This document shows positions 44,514 to 52,509 of a stretch of DNA of 64,000 nucleotides, in pieces. Made by a program: the position numbers and the translations under genes. Numbering within the stretch: the first letter of the stretch is position 1; the number at the start of each line of letters is the position of its first letter. The DNA comes from an uncultured Kiritimatiellota bacterium (GTDB taxonomy: Bacteria > Verrucomicrobiota > Kiritimatiellia > RFP12 > DVOR01). The notes beneath the pieces were generated by a model. That model saw only the letters and a program-made list of their open reading frames with translations. It was not told the DNA's origin and ran no database searches. Location: the NCBI GenBank assembly GCA_944389945.1, contig CALXOF010000004.1:117734-181733 (forward strand), written 5' to 3'.

Positions 44514-45350
44514 TTAGGCCATGCCGAGCTGGTAGCGCACGAAGCGCTTCACGGTGATGGTGTCGCCGGTGGTCTTCTCGGCAGCCTTCACAATGTCGGT
44601 GACGGACATCTTGGGCTCCTTGACGAAGGGCTGGTCGATGAGGCAGACCTCGGCGAAGTGCTTCTTGAGCTTGCCGCGGAGGATGCCTTCGATGATGTTG
44701 GCGGGCTTGCCTTCGACCTGGGCGCGGTAGACTTCCTTCTCGCTCTCGATTTCCTCGGCGGGGACTTCGGTCTCGTTGAGGTAGCGGGGAGCGGCGGCGG
44801 CGGCCTGGAGGCAGAGGTCGTGGACGAGGGTCTTGAAGGCCTCGTTCTGAACGGTCTCGGGCTTGGTGCAACCGACCTCGACGAGGACGCCGACCTTGCC
44901 GCCCATGTGGATGTAGGCCTCGACGAGGCCGGTGCCGGTGAGCGGCATGTAGGCGGCGCGGCGGATCTTGACGTTCTCGCCGGTGGCGGCGACGACCTCG
45001 GTGAGGCCCTGCGCGTGGGTATTGACCAGGTCGGTGTCGCCCTTGGCGGCGGCCTCGGCGAGGACCTTGGCGAAGTCGAGAAACTTGTCGGTCTTGGCGA
45101 CGAAGTCGGTCTCGCAGTTGAGCTCGATCATGCCGTAGGCGCCGTTCTCGCCGGCGGCGGCGGTGATGATGCCCTGCTTGGACTCGCGGTCGGCGCGCTT
45201 GACCTGGAGGGCCAGCCCCTTCTCGCGAAGGATCTTGATGGCCTCTTCCATGTTGCCGTCCGTCTCTTGGAGGGCGCGCTTGCAGTCCATCATGCCGACG
45301 TTGGTGGCGGCACGAAGGTCGTTAATCATCTGAATGGTGATGTTAGCCAT
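44514..45350 (-). CDS. tsf: Elongation factor Ts
   Basis: 278 aa. The guanine-nucleotide exchange factor for EF-Tu. N-terminal UBA-like module with INDLRAATNVGMMDCKRALQETDGNMEEAIKILREKG, then the EF-Tu-contacting core: GMIELNCETDFVAKTDKF, VGVLVEVGCTKPETVQNEAFKTLVHDLCLQAAAAAPRYL and IIEGILRGKLKKHFAEVCLIDQPFVKEPKMSV. It lies 25 bp downstream of rpsB, the classical operon order, with a good AAAGGA site. Confidence 0.97.
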   Translation of the reverse strand: MANITIQMINDLRAATNVGMMDCKRALQETDGNMEEAIKILREKGLALQVKRADRESKQGIITAAAGENGAYGMIELNCETDFVAKTDKFLDFAKVLAEAAAKGDTDLVNTHAQGLTEVVAATGENVKIRRAAYMPLTGTGLVEAYIHMGGKVGVLVEVGCTKPETVQNEAFKTLVHDLCLQAAAAAPRYLNETEVPAEEIESEKEVYRAQVEGKPANIIEGILRGKLKKHFAEVCLIDQPFVKEPKMSVTDIVKAAEKTTGDTITVKRFVRYQLGMA

Positions 45351-45375
45351 GGTGGGATTCCTTTCGGTTTCCGCG

Positions 45376-46329
45376 TTACTCGGCGGCAGGGGTCTCGGCG
45401 GGGGCGGCGGCCTCGGCTTCCTTGGCGGCGACGGCCTCCTGGGCAGCGGCGGCGACGGCTTCCTGGGCGGCGGCGGCAGCGGCGCGGCGGGTGTTGGTGA
45501 CGGGGGCCTTGCGACCGGAGAGACCGGTGGCGGGCTTCTTGGCGGCGCCTTGGGCTTCCTTACGGGCGGCGCGGTCAGCGGCGGCCTTGGCGGCGCGCTC
45601 CTGCTCGGCCTGGGCCTGAGCCTCGGCGGCGGCCTTGGCGGCCTCGATGTCGGCGTCCTTGAGGAGGTCGGCGAGCTTGGTGACGATCAGCTCGATGCCG
45701 CGCACGGAGTCATCGTTGCCGGGGATGACGTAATCGATGGGATCGGGGTCGGCGTTGGTGTCGACGATGGCGACGACGGGGATGCCGAGGCGCTTGGCTT
45801 CCTTGACGGCGTTGGCCTCGCGGCAGACGTCCACCACGAAGAGGGCGCCGGGCATCTTGTCCATCTCGGCGATGCCGGTGAGGTTGGTCTCGAGCTTGGC
45901 GAGCTCACGGGCGAGGGCGGAGGCCTCCTGCTTGTGCTCGGAGAGGACGCCGTTGTTCTGGCGGGCGATGTTCTGGATCTGCTGCATGCGCTTGACGCTG
46001 CGGCGGATGGTCTGGTTGTTGGTCAACGTGCCGCCCAGCCAGCGCTCGGTCATGTAGAACTGGTTGCAGTTGAGGGCGGCTTCCTTGACGACTTCCTGTG
46101 CCTGCTTCTTGGTGGCCACGAAGAGGATCTTCTGGCCCTTGGCGACGACGCCGCGGAGGAACTCGGCGGCCTCGTCAATGAGGTCGACGGTCTGGGTGAG
46201 GTCGATGATGTGGATGCCGTTGCGCTTGTCGAAGATGTAGCTCTTCATCTTCGGGTTCCAACGCTTGGTCTGGTGGCCGAAGTGCAGGCCGGCCTCGATG
46301 AGGTCCTTGAGCTCGATGAGATGGGCCAT
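45376..46329 (-). CDS. rpsB: 30S ribosomal protein uS2 with Ala/Lys-rich C-terminal extension
   Basis: 317 aa. The core has the S2 signatures LIEAGLHFGHQTKRWNPKM, GIHIIDLTQTVDLIDEA, ERWLGGTLTNNQTI and VAIVDTNADPDPIDYVIPGNDDSVRGIELI. E. coli S2 is 241 aa; here ~85 extra residues (from ~233) form an Ala/Glu/Lys-rich tail with the internal duplication QEAVAAAAQEAVAAKEAEAAAP, probably disordered or coiled. AGGAAGGA precedes the ATG. First gene of rpsB-tsf-small basic protein. Confidence 0.96.
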   Translation of the reverse strand: MAHLIELKDLIEAGLHFGHQTKRWNPKMKSYIFDKRNGIHIIDLTQTVDLIDEAAEFLRGVVAKGQKILFVATKKQAQEVVKEAALNCNQFYMTERWLGGTLTNNQTIRRSVKRMQQIQNIARQNNGVLSEHKQEASALARELAKLETNLTGIAEMDKMPGALFVVDVCREANAVKEAKRLGIPVVAIVDTNADPDPIDYVIPGNDDSVRGIELIVTKLADLLKDADIEAAKAAAEAQAQAEQERAAKAAADRAARKEAQGAAKKPATGLSGRKAPVTNTRRAAAAAAQEAVAAAAQEAVAAKEAEAAAPAETPAAE

Positions 46330-46448
46330 TGCGGTCCTTCCTCTCTAGAAACGTGTTCCGTTCAATCCGCTCCGACTGCCGCACACGCGGACGGCCGCCG
46401 TCGCTTCCTACGCCATTCGGGCACCCGCCCCAACGCGTATTGCCCAAT

Positions 46449-46457
46449 AAAATACCA
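46449..46457 (-). promoter_or_regulatory. Probable rpsB promoter, extended -10
   Basis: Minus-strand TGGTATTTT with TTGCCC 18 bp upstream. It leaves a ~110-nt leader before ATG 46329 that includes GGGCGGGTGCCC, room for autoregulation as known for rpsB leaders in other bacteria. Confidence 0.4.
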
Positions 46458-46572
46458 AATCCCGCCTCTCTGGGGCAAGACTTATTTTAAGAAAAGAGAC
46501 GAAAAGGCCGCCAAACCGCACCGAGCCGTGCCCTCGGATTCCACTCCGCCTATCCTCCTCCAGGCCCCGCGC

Positions 46573-46601
46573 TTGACAAATCTTTGGCATTGCGCCATAA
46601 T
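46573..46601 (+). promoter_or_regulatory. Sigma70 promoter of the CBM48 gene
   Basis: Perfect TTGACA (46573-46578), 17-bp spacer, CATAAT (46596-46601), ~45 nt before the start codon. Confidence 0.7.
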
Positions 46602-46653
46602 ACGCCCATTCCTTTTACAGAGGAATGTTCACAGGAATAAGGAGTAAACTGTC

Positions 46654-47139
46654 ATGGCCACCAAAAAGACCGCCAAGACCACAACCGTGAAGGCCGCCGC
46701 CCCCAAGGCCGCGCCCGCGAAGAAGGCTGCCGCACCGAAGGCGGCCAAGAAACCCGCCGCCAAGGCCCCCGAGACCGAGGATCTTCCCCTCGACGTTCCC
46801 GAGAAGCCCGCCGCCAAGGCCCCCGCCAAGAAGACTCCCGCCAAGGCCCCCGCCGCCAAGAAGCCCGCGGCCCCCAAGGCTACCCGCGTCACCTTCCGCG
46901 TTCGCGCCGAGGTCGGCAGCAAGGTCTTCCTCGCTGGTTCGTTCAACGATTGGAACCCCACCGCCAAGGCTATGGCCGACAAGGACGGCACCGGTGAGTT
47001 CACCTGCACGTTGTCCCTCCCCAAGGGCCGCTACGAATATAAGTTCGTCATCAACGGCACCTGGTGCGCCGACCCCGAGTGCAAGGATTGGGTCGGGAAC
47101 GACATGAACACCATCAACAGCGTCATCGTCGTTGACTGA
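46654..47139 (+). CDS. Glycogen-binding (CBM48/AMPK1-like) protein with histone-H1-like tail
   Basis: 161 aa. Residues 1-~76 are almost only Lys, Ala, Pro and Thr (KTAKTTTVKAAAPKAAPAKK, PAAKAPAKKTPAKAPAAKKP), like a eukaryotic histone H1 tail or bacterial Hc1-like DNA-binding tails. Residues ~77-161 are a compact CBM48/AMPK glycogen-binding fold: VTFRVRAEVGSKVFLAGSFNDW, GEFTCTLSLPKGRYEYKFVINGTW, NSVIVVD. The family binds alpha-glucans. Strong promoter, AAGGAG site and its own terminator, so it is monocistronic and probably well expressed. It could tether glycogen or polysaccharide to nucleic acid, or use the tail for another anionic partner; this is inference. Confidence 0.85.
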   Translation: MATKKTAKTTTVKAAAPKAAPAKKAAAPKAAKKPAAKAPETEDLPLDVPEKPAAKAPAKKTPAKAPAAKKPAAPKATRVTFRVRAEVGSKVFLAGSFNDWNPTAKAMADKDGTGEFTCTLSLPKGRYEYKFVINGTWCADPECKDWVGNDMNTINSVIVVD

Positions 47140-47163
47140 GCCGCGGGTCTCTTCCGCATCTCT

Positions 47164-47192
47164 GAAGGCCGCCCACGCGGCCTTCTTTTTTT
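47164..47192 (+). terminator. Terminator of the CBM48 gene
   Basis: GAAGGCCGC / GCGGCCTTC hairpin with a CCAC loop followed by T7, 24 bp after the stop. Confidence 0.9.
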
Positions 47193-47267
47193 GTACCCTG
47201 CCCGCTTCCCGCCCAGACGCTTTGCGACGTCAAAAAAATCGCTTGCATGGCGGAAAGGCAATTGTGG

Positions 47268-47273
47268 TATAGT
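47268..47273 (+). promoter_or_regulatory. -10 box of the guanidine operon
   Basis: TGGTATAGT with a weak -35 (TTGCAT, 47243). The start site near 47280 leaves an ~80-nt leader that contains the riboswitch. Confidence 0.5.
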
Positions 47274-47302
47274 GAGGGGAGTTGCCGGGAAGTCCGGCGC
47301 CG

Positions 47303-47347
47303 GGCGGGGACGACCCTTGCCTCGCAAGACATTGGGGACGGCCCCGC
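47303..47347 (+). promoter_or_regulatory. Guanidine-II (mini-ykkC) riboswitch
   Basis: Two GC-rich hairpins with ACGR tetraloops: GGCGGGG-ACGA-CCCTTGCC (47303-47321) and GGGG-ACGG-CCCC (47334-47345). Paired stem-loops capped by ACGR, the second ending next to the Shine-Dalgarno GCAGGAG (47346-47352), are the defining structure of mini-ykkC RNAs, which bind guanidinium and release the ribosome-binding site. The downstream gene is a guanidinium exporter, the standard regulated partner. Confidence 0.88.
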
Positions 47348-47359
47348 AGGAGTGCGCAA

Positions 47360-47674
47360 ATGGCGTGGTTCTACGTGTTGGCCGCAGGTGTGTTGGAAGT
47401 GGTGTGGGCGGCTTTGCTGAAAGCAAGCCATGGGTTCACGCGGCCGTGGGCCTCGGTGGGGACGGTGGCGTTCATGATTCTGAGTTTCGTGTTGTTGGCG
47501 CAGGCCATGCGGTCTTTGCCGCTGGGCACGGCTTACGCGGTGTGGACGGGTGTGGGTGCGGTGGGGGCCGCAGTGGTGGGCATGGCGGTGATGGGCGACC
47601 CGGTGAACGTGGCCCGCGTGGCGGGGGTGGGGCTCATCTTGGCAGGAATCGTGACGTTGAAGCTGGCGGCGTGA
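47360..47674 (+). CDS. gdx: Guanidinium exporter Gdx (SugE), SMR family
   Basis: 104 aa, four membrane helices. The conserved Glu of the SMR transport site lies in AAGVLEVVWAALLK (residue ~13); the Gdx-type signature SLPLGTAYAVWTGVGAVGAAVVG is near-identical to E. coli SugE. It exports guanidinium in exchange for protons as an antiparallel dimer in the inner membrane. GGAG lies 8 bp before ATG 47360, directly after the guanidine-II riboswitch, which fixes both function and regulation. It is followed 41 bp later by an isochorismatase-like hydrolase, probably co-transcribed. Confidence 0.93.
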   Translation: MAWFYVLAAGVLEVVWAALLKASHGFTRPWASVGTVAFMILSFVLLAQAMRSLPLGTAYAVWTGVGAVGAAVVGMAVMGDPVNVARVAGVGLILAGIVTLKLAA

Positions 47675-47715
47675 AGCGCCATCGCAGCCTTATTGCTTTT
47701 CAGAAAGGACAAACC

Positions 47716-48294
47716 ATGAAACTAGAGCAGGATTGTGCCCTGTTGGTAATTGACATTCAGCAGGAAGACTTCATCGAGATGAACAAGAGCAATTGGGACG
47801 ATCCCCGATGGGACTGCATTCGCAACGGGAAGCGGGCCTTGGACGTCTTCCGTAAGTTGGGGTTGCCGGTGATCCAAATCAAGGAAGTGCACCGCCCGAA
47901 CGGGGTGGACTTCGGGCGGAAACTGGACGGTGCCGAAGGCATCCATTGTCCCGAGGATAGGCCCGAGAATGATTACGCCAAGCTGACCTACCCCATCGCG
48001 GGGGAATACCTAATCTCCAAACGCCGCTATAGCGCCTTCTTCGGTACAGATCTGGAAATCCTGCTCAAGGGGCTTCGGGTGAGCACGCTTTATATGATCG
48101 GTGGACTGACGGATGTCTGCGTACACTACACGGCGGCCGACGCCCACCAGCACGATTACCGCATCCGCGTGGTCACCGATGCCGTAGCGGGCTCCGACCA
48201 AGCCGCCCACGAGGCCTCCCTGCGGGCCATCCGCTATCTGCAACGAGATGCCTGGGTGACCGTGGCGGAACTCGAAGCCGCAGTGACGGCGTAA
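47716..48294 (+). CDS. Isochorismatase-like cysteine hydrolase
   Basis: 192 aa. Catalytic triad of the family is visible: Asp in ALLVIDIQQEDF, Lys in LISKRRYSAFFGTDLEILLKG, Cys in YMIGGLTDVCVHYTAADAHQHDYRI. These enzymes hydrolyse amides or enol ethers (nicotinamidase, biuret hydrolase, ureidoacrylate amidohydrolase). The start ATG 47716 follows AAAGGA. It is in the presumed guanidine-riboswitch operon with Gdx, which makes a guanidine-derived or other nitrogen-rich amide a reasonable but unproven substrate. Confidence 0.85.
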   Translation: MKLEQDCALLVIDIQQEDFIEMNKSNWDDPRWDCIRNGKRALDVFRKLGLPVIQIKEVHRPNGVDFGRKLDGAEGIHCPEDRPENDYAKLTYPIAGEYLISKRRYSAFFGTDLEILLKGLRVSTLYMIGGLTDVCVHYTAADAHQHDYRIRVVTDAVAGSDQAAHEASLRAIRYLQRDAWVTVAELEAAVTA

Positions 48295-48418
48295 CCGCAT
48301 TGCCCCTGACCCGACCGTCGCCCCGCAGGGGCGCTCTCTGTGGCCGTGGAAGGTTTGTCCCTTCGGGCCTGCACGCTCCGTTCTCTCGGGGGCGTCAGCA
48401 CCCCTAGGCGCGCTGTGT
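48295..48418. repeat. Short repeat region before uup
   Basis: GCCCCGCAGGGGCGCTCTCTG, a GGCCGTGGAAGGTTTG…CCCTTCGGGCCTGCACG block (also at 63887-63918), and CTCCGTTCTCTCGGGGGCG heptamer and hairpin pieces. Confidence 0.5.
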
Positions 48419-48424
48419 TATACT
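48419..48424 (+). promoter_or_regulatory. -10 box (TATACT) close to the uup start
   Basis: TATACT ends 9 bp before ATG 48434, leaving at most a 2-3-nt leader; no ribosome-binding site. Confidence 0.4.
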
Positions 48425-48433
48425 GTGCGACCT

Positions 48434-50215
48434 ATGGCACTCATCACTTTGCATGACGTCACGGTCGGGTTCGGCAACGCACCTGTCCTGGAGAATATTT
48501 CGCTGAGCATCGAGCCGGGGGCGCGGGCATGCGTCACAGGCCGTAACGGCGAGGGCAAGTCCACCCTGCTGAAGGTCATCGCCGGGATTCTGGAGCCGGA
48601 CTCCGGGGAGGTACTCAAGGCCCCCTCCACGCGCGTGGCTTATCTGCCGCAGGACGTTCCTGAGGACCGCCCCGGGACGGTGCACGACATCCTCCTCGAT
48701 GCGTTGCACGACCCCGCGCGGGCCCACGTGGCGGACGCGCTCTGCACGCGTCTCTCGTTGCCACCGGAGGCGACGTTCAACGCTCTTTCCGGCGGACTCC
48801 GCCGCCGCGTCCTGCTCGGATGCGCCCTGGCGCGGGAGCCGCACCTGTTGCTCTTGGACGAGCCGACGAACCACCTGGATATCCCCTCCATCAAGTGGCT
48901 GGAACAGTTCCTCGCCACGGCTCCCTTCGCATGCCTCTTCATCACGCACGACCGCGCCTTTCTGCGCGCCGTGGCCAAGACGGTCTTCGACCTAGACCGC
49001 GGCATCCTCTCGGGGTGGGACTGCGATTACCCCACCTTCCTCCGCCGCAAAGCCGACCTGCTGGCGGACGAGGCTGTCTACTGGGAGCGCAAGGCCAAGA
49101 AGCTCTCCGAGGAAGAGGCCTGGTTCCGCCGCGGCGTCAAGGCCCGCACCTGCCGTAACGAGGGCCGCGTGGCGGCACTGATGAAACTGCGCCAGGAGTT
49201 CGCCGAGCGGCGCACGCAAGGCGGCAACGCCACGCTCACGCTCGCCGCCGAGGGCCGCGCGGGGGATTTGGTCTACCGTTGCGAGGGCGTGACCTTTGGT
49301 TACGACCCTACCAAACCCATCCTGCGCGATGTCTCGCTACGCATCCTGCGCGGGGAGCGCGTGGGCATCATCGGCGCCAACGGCTCCGGCAAGTCCACCC
49401 TGCTCAACCTCATCCTGGGCCGCCTGACGCCGCAGACAGGCGAGCAACGCCTGGGGAGCAACGTAAAGCCAGCCTTCTTCGACCAACTCCGTGGCGCGCT
49501 CGACCCCGAGGCCACCGTGGCCGAGAACGTCGCCGAGGGCAAGGAGTTCGTCACCGTCGGCGGCGTCCGCAAGCACCTCTACGGCTATCTGGGCGACTTC
49601 CTCTTCACCCCGCAACGGGCTCGCACGCCGGTCAAGGCGCTCTCGGGTGGTGAACGCGCACGGCTACTCCTGGCGCGCCTCTTCCTCAATCCCGGCAATC
49701 TGCTAGTGATGGACGAGCCGACCAACGACCTGGACGTCGAGACGCTGGAGTTGTTGGAGGAGCAGCTCGCCAACTACCAAGGGACGCTCCTGCTCGTCTC
49801 GCACGACCGCGACTTCATCGACCACGTGGCGACCTCCGTCCTCGTGGTGGAAGATGGCCGCGTGACCGCCTACCCCGGCGGCTACAGCGATTGGCAGACC
49901 GCCAAGGCCCGCCAAGAGGCCGCGCAACAGGCCGCCGCCCCCGCCCCCAAGGCTGAGGCCGCGTCCAAACCCGCCGCGCCCAAACGCGACAACTCGGCCA
50001 CACGCCTCTCTTATAAGGAGCGCCGTCTGCTCGAGACCCTCCCCGGGGAAATCGAAGCCTTGGAGGCCAAGGTCGCGGACCTCAACGCGCAACTCACCGC
50101 CCCCGGCGCGGACTACGCCGCCCTCTCTGCCGAGCTCGCCCAGACCCAATCGGCCCTCGACGCCGCCGTGGAGCAATACCTCACCCTCGAGGAAAAGGCC
50201 GAATCGCTGAAATAA
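48434..50215 (+). CDS. uup: ABC-F ATPase, Uup type
   Basis: 593 aa. Two ABC domains: Walker A GRNGEGKST and GANGSGKST, signatures FNALSGGLRRR and KALSGGERAR, Walker B LLLLDEPTNHLD and LLVMDEPTNDLD. The ABC-F linker lies between them and there is no transmembrane domain. The C-terminal ~110 residues hold an Ala/Lys/Pro linker, then a coiled coil (YKERRLLETLPGEIEALEAKVADLNAQL … AQTQSALDAAVEQYLTLEEKAESL), the CTD typical of Uup, which acts on ribosomes and/or branched DNA. Cytosolic. Confidence 0.92.
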   Translation: MALITLHDVTVGFGNAPVLENISLSIEPGARACVTGRNGEGKSTLLKVIAGILEPDSGEVLKAPSTRVAYLPQDVPEDRPGTVHDILLDALHDPARAHVADALCTRLSLPPEATFNALSGGLRRRVLLGCALAREPHLLLLDEPTNHLDIPSIKWLEQFLATAPFACLFITHDRAFLRAVAKTVFDLDRGILSGWDCDYPTFLRRKADLLADEAVYWERKAKKLSEEEAWFRRGVKARTCRNEGRVAALMKLRQEFAERRTQGGNATLTLAAEGRAGDLVYRCEGVTFGYDPTKPILRDVSLRILRGERVGIIGANGSGKSTLLNLILGRLTPQTGEQRLGSNVKPAFFDQLRGALDPEATVAENVAEGKEFVTVGGVRKHLYGYLGDFLFTPQRARTPVKALSGGERARLLLARLFLNPGNLLVMDEPTNDLDVETLELLEEQLANYQGTLLLVSHDRDFIDHVATSVLVVEDGRVTAYPGGYSDWQTAKARQEAAQQAAAPAPKAEAASKPAAPKRDNSATRLSYKERRLLETLPGEIEALEAKVADLNAQLTAPGADYAALSAELAQTQSALDAAVEQYLTLEEKAESLK

Positions 50216-50481
50216 ACAAGGCGCCCCGCAGTGGACAGCCAGTGTTAGGAACCGCAGATTTCGCAGATTAGGGCAGATTTTTGGCGTGCTACCGCACGCA
50301 GGACGCACGATTGGAAGTTTGCCTCCGGCTTCGCCTGTCGCGCTTGACGCGCGCTCTGTTCTCCGTTCTCCGTTCTCTGTTCTCCGGGGCGGCGCAAGCC
50401 GCCCCCTTTGCGCGGGACAGGGGAATGTGGTAGCATATGAATCGGAATGCGGACAAGGCCACAATGACAACAGGACACAGA
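50216..50481. repeat. Repeat block upstream of the secreted protein
   Basis: CCGCAGATTTCGCAGATTAGGGC plus GGCGTGCTACCGCACGC (50251-50303), GTTCTCC heptamers (50350-50382) and the GGGGCGGCGCAAGCCGCCCC hairpin (50385-50404). TAGCAT at 50431-50436, preceded by TGG, resembles the local -10 motif. Confidence 0.6.
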
Positions 50482-52488
50482 ATGGGATGGAAGCGTTTGG
50501 TCGCGCTTGCGGCGCTTGCGTTTGCAGGCGTTGCAGGGGCGCAGTCGGTTTTTGACATGCCACGGCTTTTCCCGCGGCACCTCTTCTACTTGCAACAGTT
50601 CATCGGCGCGGCGCAACGCGGCGACCTCTTCGCCGCGGAAACGGCGGCGCGCGCGGCCGCGAAACTCTTCCCGAACGACGCAAACTGGCACTACAACGTC
50701 GCCTGCGTCTGTGCCCGCGACAACCGCACCGAAGAGGCGCTGGATCTGCTCGCCAAGGCCGTGGAGCTTGGCTTTACCGACACGCGCAAATTGCGTTCCG
50801 ATTCCGACCTCGCCACGCTCTGGGGCCTGCCGCGTTTCTCCGAGATTGAGGCCCGTGCGAAGACGTTGGCCGCGAATCCGCCCCGCAACGCCACCTTGAG
50901 CGCGGCCATCGTGCGCGAGGTGCCCGCCGGCGAAGAGGCCATCGTGGACGCCGCCGACACGCAGTGGGAGTGGGACCCCGCGCGCGGCGGTTTCATGACC
51001 ACCCTCCTGCGGCCGCGGATGGACGCCGCCATCCAAGACAAGGCCTACGCCGGCCCCTGCCCCGACCTCGTCGGCCCCTGGATGAAAGCCAATCCCACGG
51101 CCTACGAAGGCGTGCTGTATGTCAACCGCGACGAGGATCGCGGCGCGGCGCGCTACGAAGCCTTCCCCGGCCTGACCCCCGTGGTCTACGGCGAGGACGC
51201 CGTCCGTGCCGGCGCGCATCAAGGCGAGGCGAACGGCATCTTCTCCACGGGCGTCCGCCCCTTGATGACGGTGGGCAACTCCATCCTGGCGATGGCGGCG
51301 ACACCTTTCTGGCGGACCCTGCCCCGCAAAATCGCCACCACGCCGAACGCCCTCGGTCTGGCCGCGCGCCTGGCCGCCGCGAACCAACTTTACGTCTATG
51401 ACGTCACGCTGGACTACACGCGCGGGACGGGTGACCTGTTGGTGGGGAACAACACCGCCTTCATCCCCTCCACCGACCTCACCAATGAAAAGCCCAACCC
51501 CGCTGAGGCCCAGCGCGAGTTGACCGAGCTCATCCTGGCCGCCTTCGCAGCCTTTACGCCGGAGACCAAGGAAGCCATCGAGCGCAACGGGCTCTTGGTG
51601 CCCACCATTCAGCGTCTGCTCCGGCAGAGCCAAAAGAGCGCCCCGGATTACTTCAGCGCGGCCGCCCACCCGACGGCCTTCGACCCGAAGCGTATTGACA
51701 AGGAGGCCTTCCTCAAGGCCGCGCATGCCCTCACGCCAGAGACCTTGCCGCCGCCCCTCGCCCTCTCGGTGCGAATGGAGCGCGCCCCTCTCGTTGGCGT
51801 GGAGTTCTTCGATGCCGTTGGCTCCGAGGCCCTCGCCGACACGCCGCAGTGCATCACCCGCATCTTCCGCGGCACGGCCCGCTGGCGGAGCCTCACCGTG
51901 GCTGCCCAGGCACCCGGCTGCACCTTCCGCTGGTTCATCGTAGGCGGCGACCCCGAGAAGATTCGCATCACGCCTCAGACATCCGATGGCGCCTTGGCGA
52001 CGCTTGCGGTGGCCTGGCACGCGCCCTACGAACGCGATGGACGCCCCTCGCGCCGCGTCGACATCGCCTGCGTGGCCGTCCGCCCCGATGGCACGGCCTC
52101 GGCCCCCGCCTTCGTCAGCTTCCGCTTCCTCGCCAACGAACGCCGTGTCTACGAGGGTAACCGCCTGGTCAGCGTCGACTACACCGCGCCCGAGAGCGGC
52201 TTTGTCTATGAGGACCCCTTGCTGACCACCTTCAAAAACTGGCGCGACGATTACCTCTACGCCCCCGATGGCACGCTCCTGGGATGGGAGCGCCACCACC
52301 CCGGAAAGGCGAACGCGGACCGTTTTGACGCGCGCGGCCGCCGCGTGACCGAAACCAACCCGGACGGTACGCCCAAAACCGTCGTGCCCGTGCGTTATTT
52401 CCCCCGTCAAATCCAAGGCGCCGATGGACTTTCCGCTCCTGTCTTGGAGTTGCTTCAGATGGACAACGGCGCCCCAACCGCCCCTTGA
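50482..52488 (+). CDS. Secreted protein of unknown function with N-terminal TPR-like repeat
   Basis: About 668 aa. The signal peptide MGWKRLVALAALAFAGVAGAQ and AGGACAC upstream favour ATG 50482; ATGs at 50437 and 50464 are in frame, but the first overlaps the putative promoter. Residues ~35-110 look like TPR helices (RGDLFAAETAARAAAKLFPNDANWHYNVACVCARDN, EEALDLLAKAVELGF). The central part is mixed; the C-terminal third is beta-rich, with an Ig-like FRWFIVGGDPEKI…AVAWHAPYERDGRPSRRVDIACVAV, and ends with an Asp/Gly-rich YD-like segment. No family recognised. It directly precedes the YejE-like permease (21-bp gap), where a solute-binding protein would be expected, but it does not look like one. 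Confidence 0.7.
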   Translation: MGWKRLVALAALAFAGVAGAQSVFDMPRLFPRHLFYLQQFIGAAQRGDLFAAETAARAAAKLFPNDANWHYNVACVCARDNRTEEALDLLAKAVELGFTDTRKLRSDSDLATLWGLPRFSEIEARAKTLAANPPRNATLSAAIVREVPAGEEAIVDAADTQWEWDPARGGFMTTLLRPRMDAAIQDKAYAGPCPDLVGPWMKANPTAYEGVLYVNRDEDRGAARYEAFPGLTPVVYGEDAVRAGAHQGEANGIFSTGVRPLMTVGNSILAMAATPFWRTLPRKIATTPNALGLAARLAAANQLYVYDVTLDYTRGTGDLLVGNNTAFIPSTDLTNEKPNPAEAQRELTELILAAFAAFTPETKEAIERNGLLVPTIQRLLRQSQKSAPDYFSAAAHPTAFDPKRIDKEAFLKAAHALTPETLPPPLALSVRMERAPLVGVEFFDAVGSEALADTPQCITRIFRGTARWRSLTVAAQAPGCTFRWFIVGGDPEKIRITPQTSDGALATLAVAWHAPYERDGRPSRRVDIACVAVRPDGTASAPAFVSFRFLANERRVYEGNRLVSVDYTAPESGFVYEDPLLTTFKNWRDDYLYAPDGTLLGWERHHPGKANADRFDARGRRVTETNPDGTPKTVVPVRYFPRQIQGADGLSAPVLELLQMDNGAPTAP

Positions 52489-52509
52489 GAACCGCAGAGG
52501 ACCTGCACC

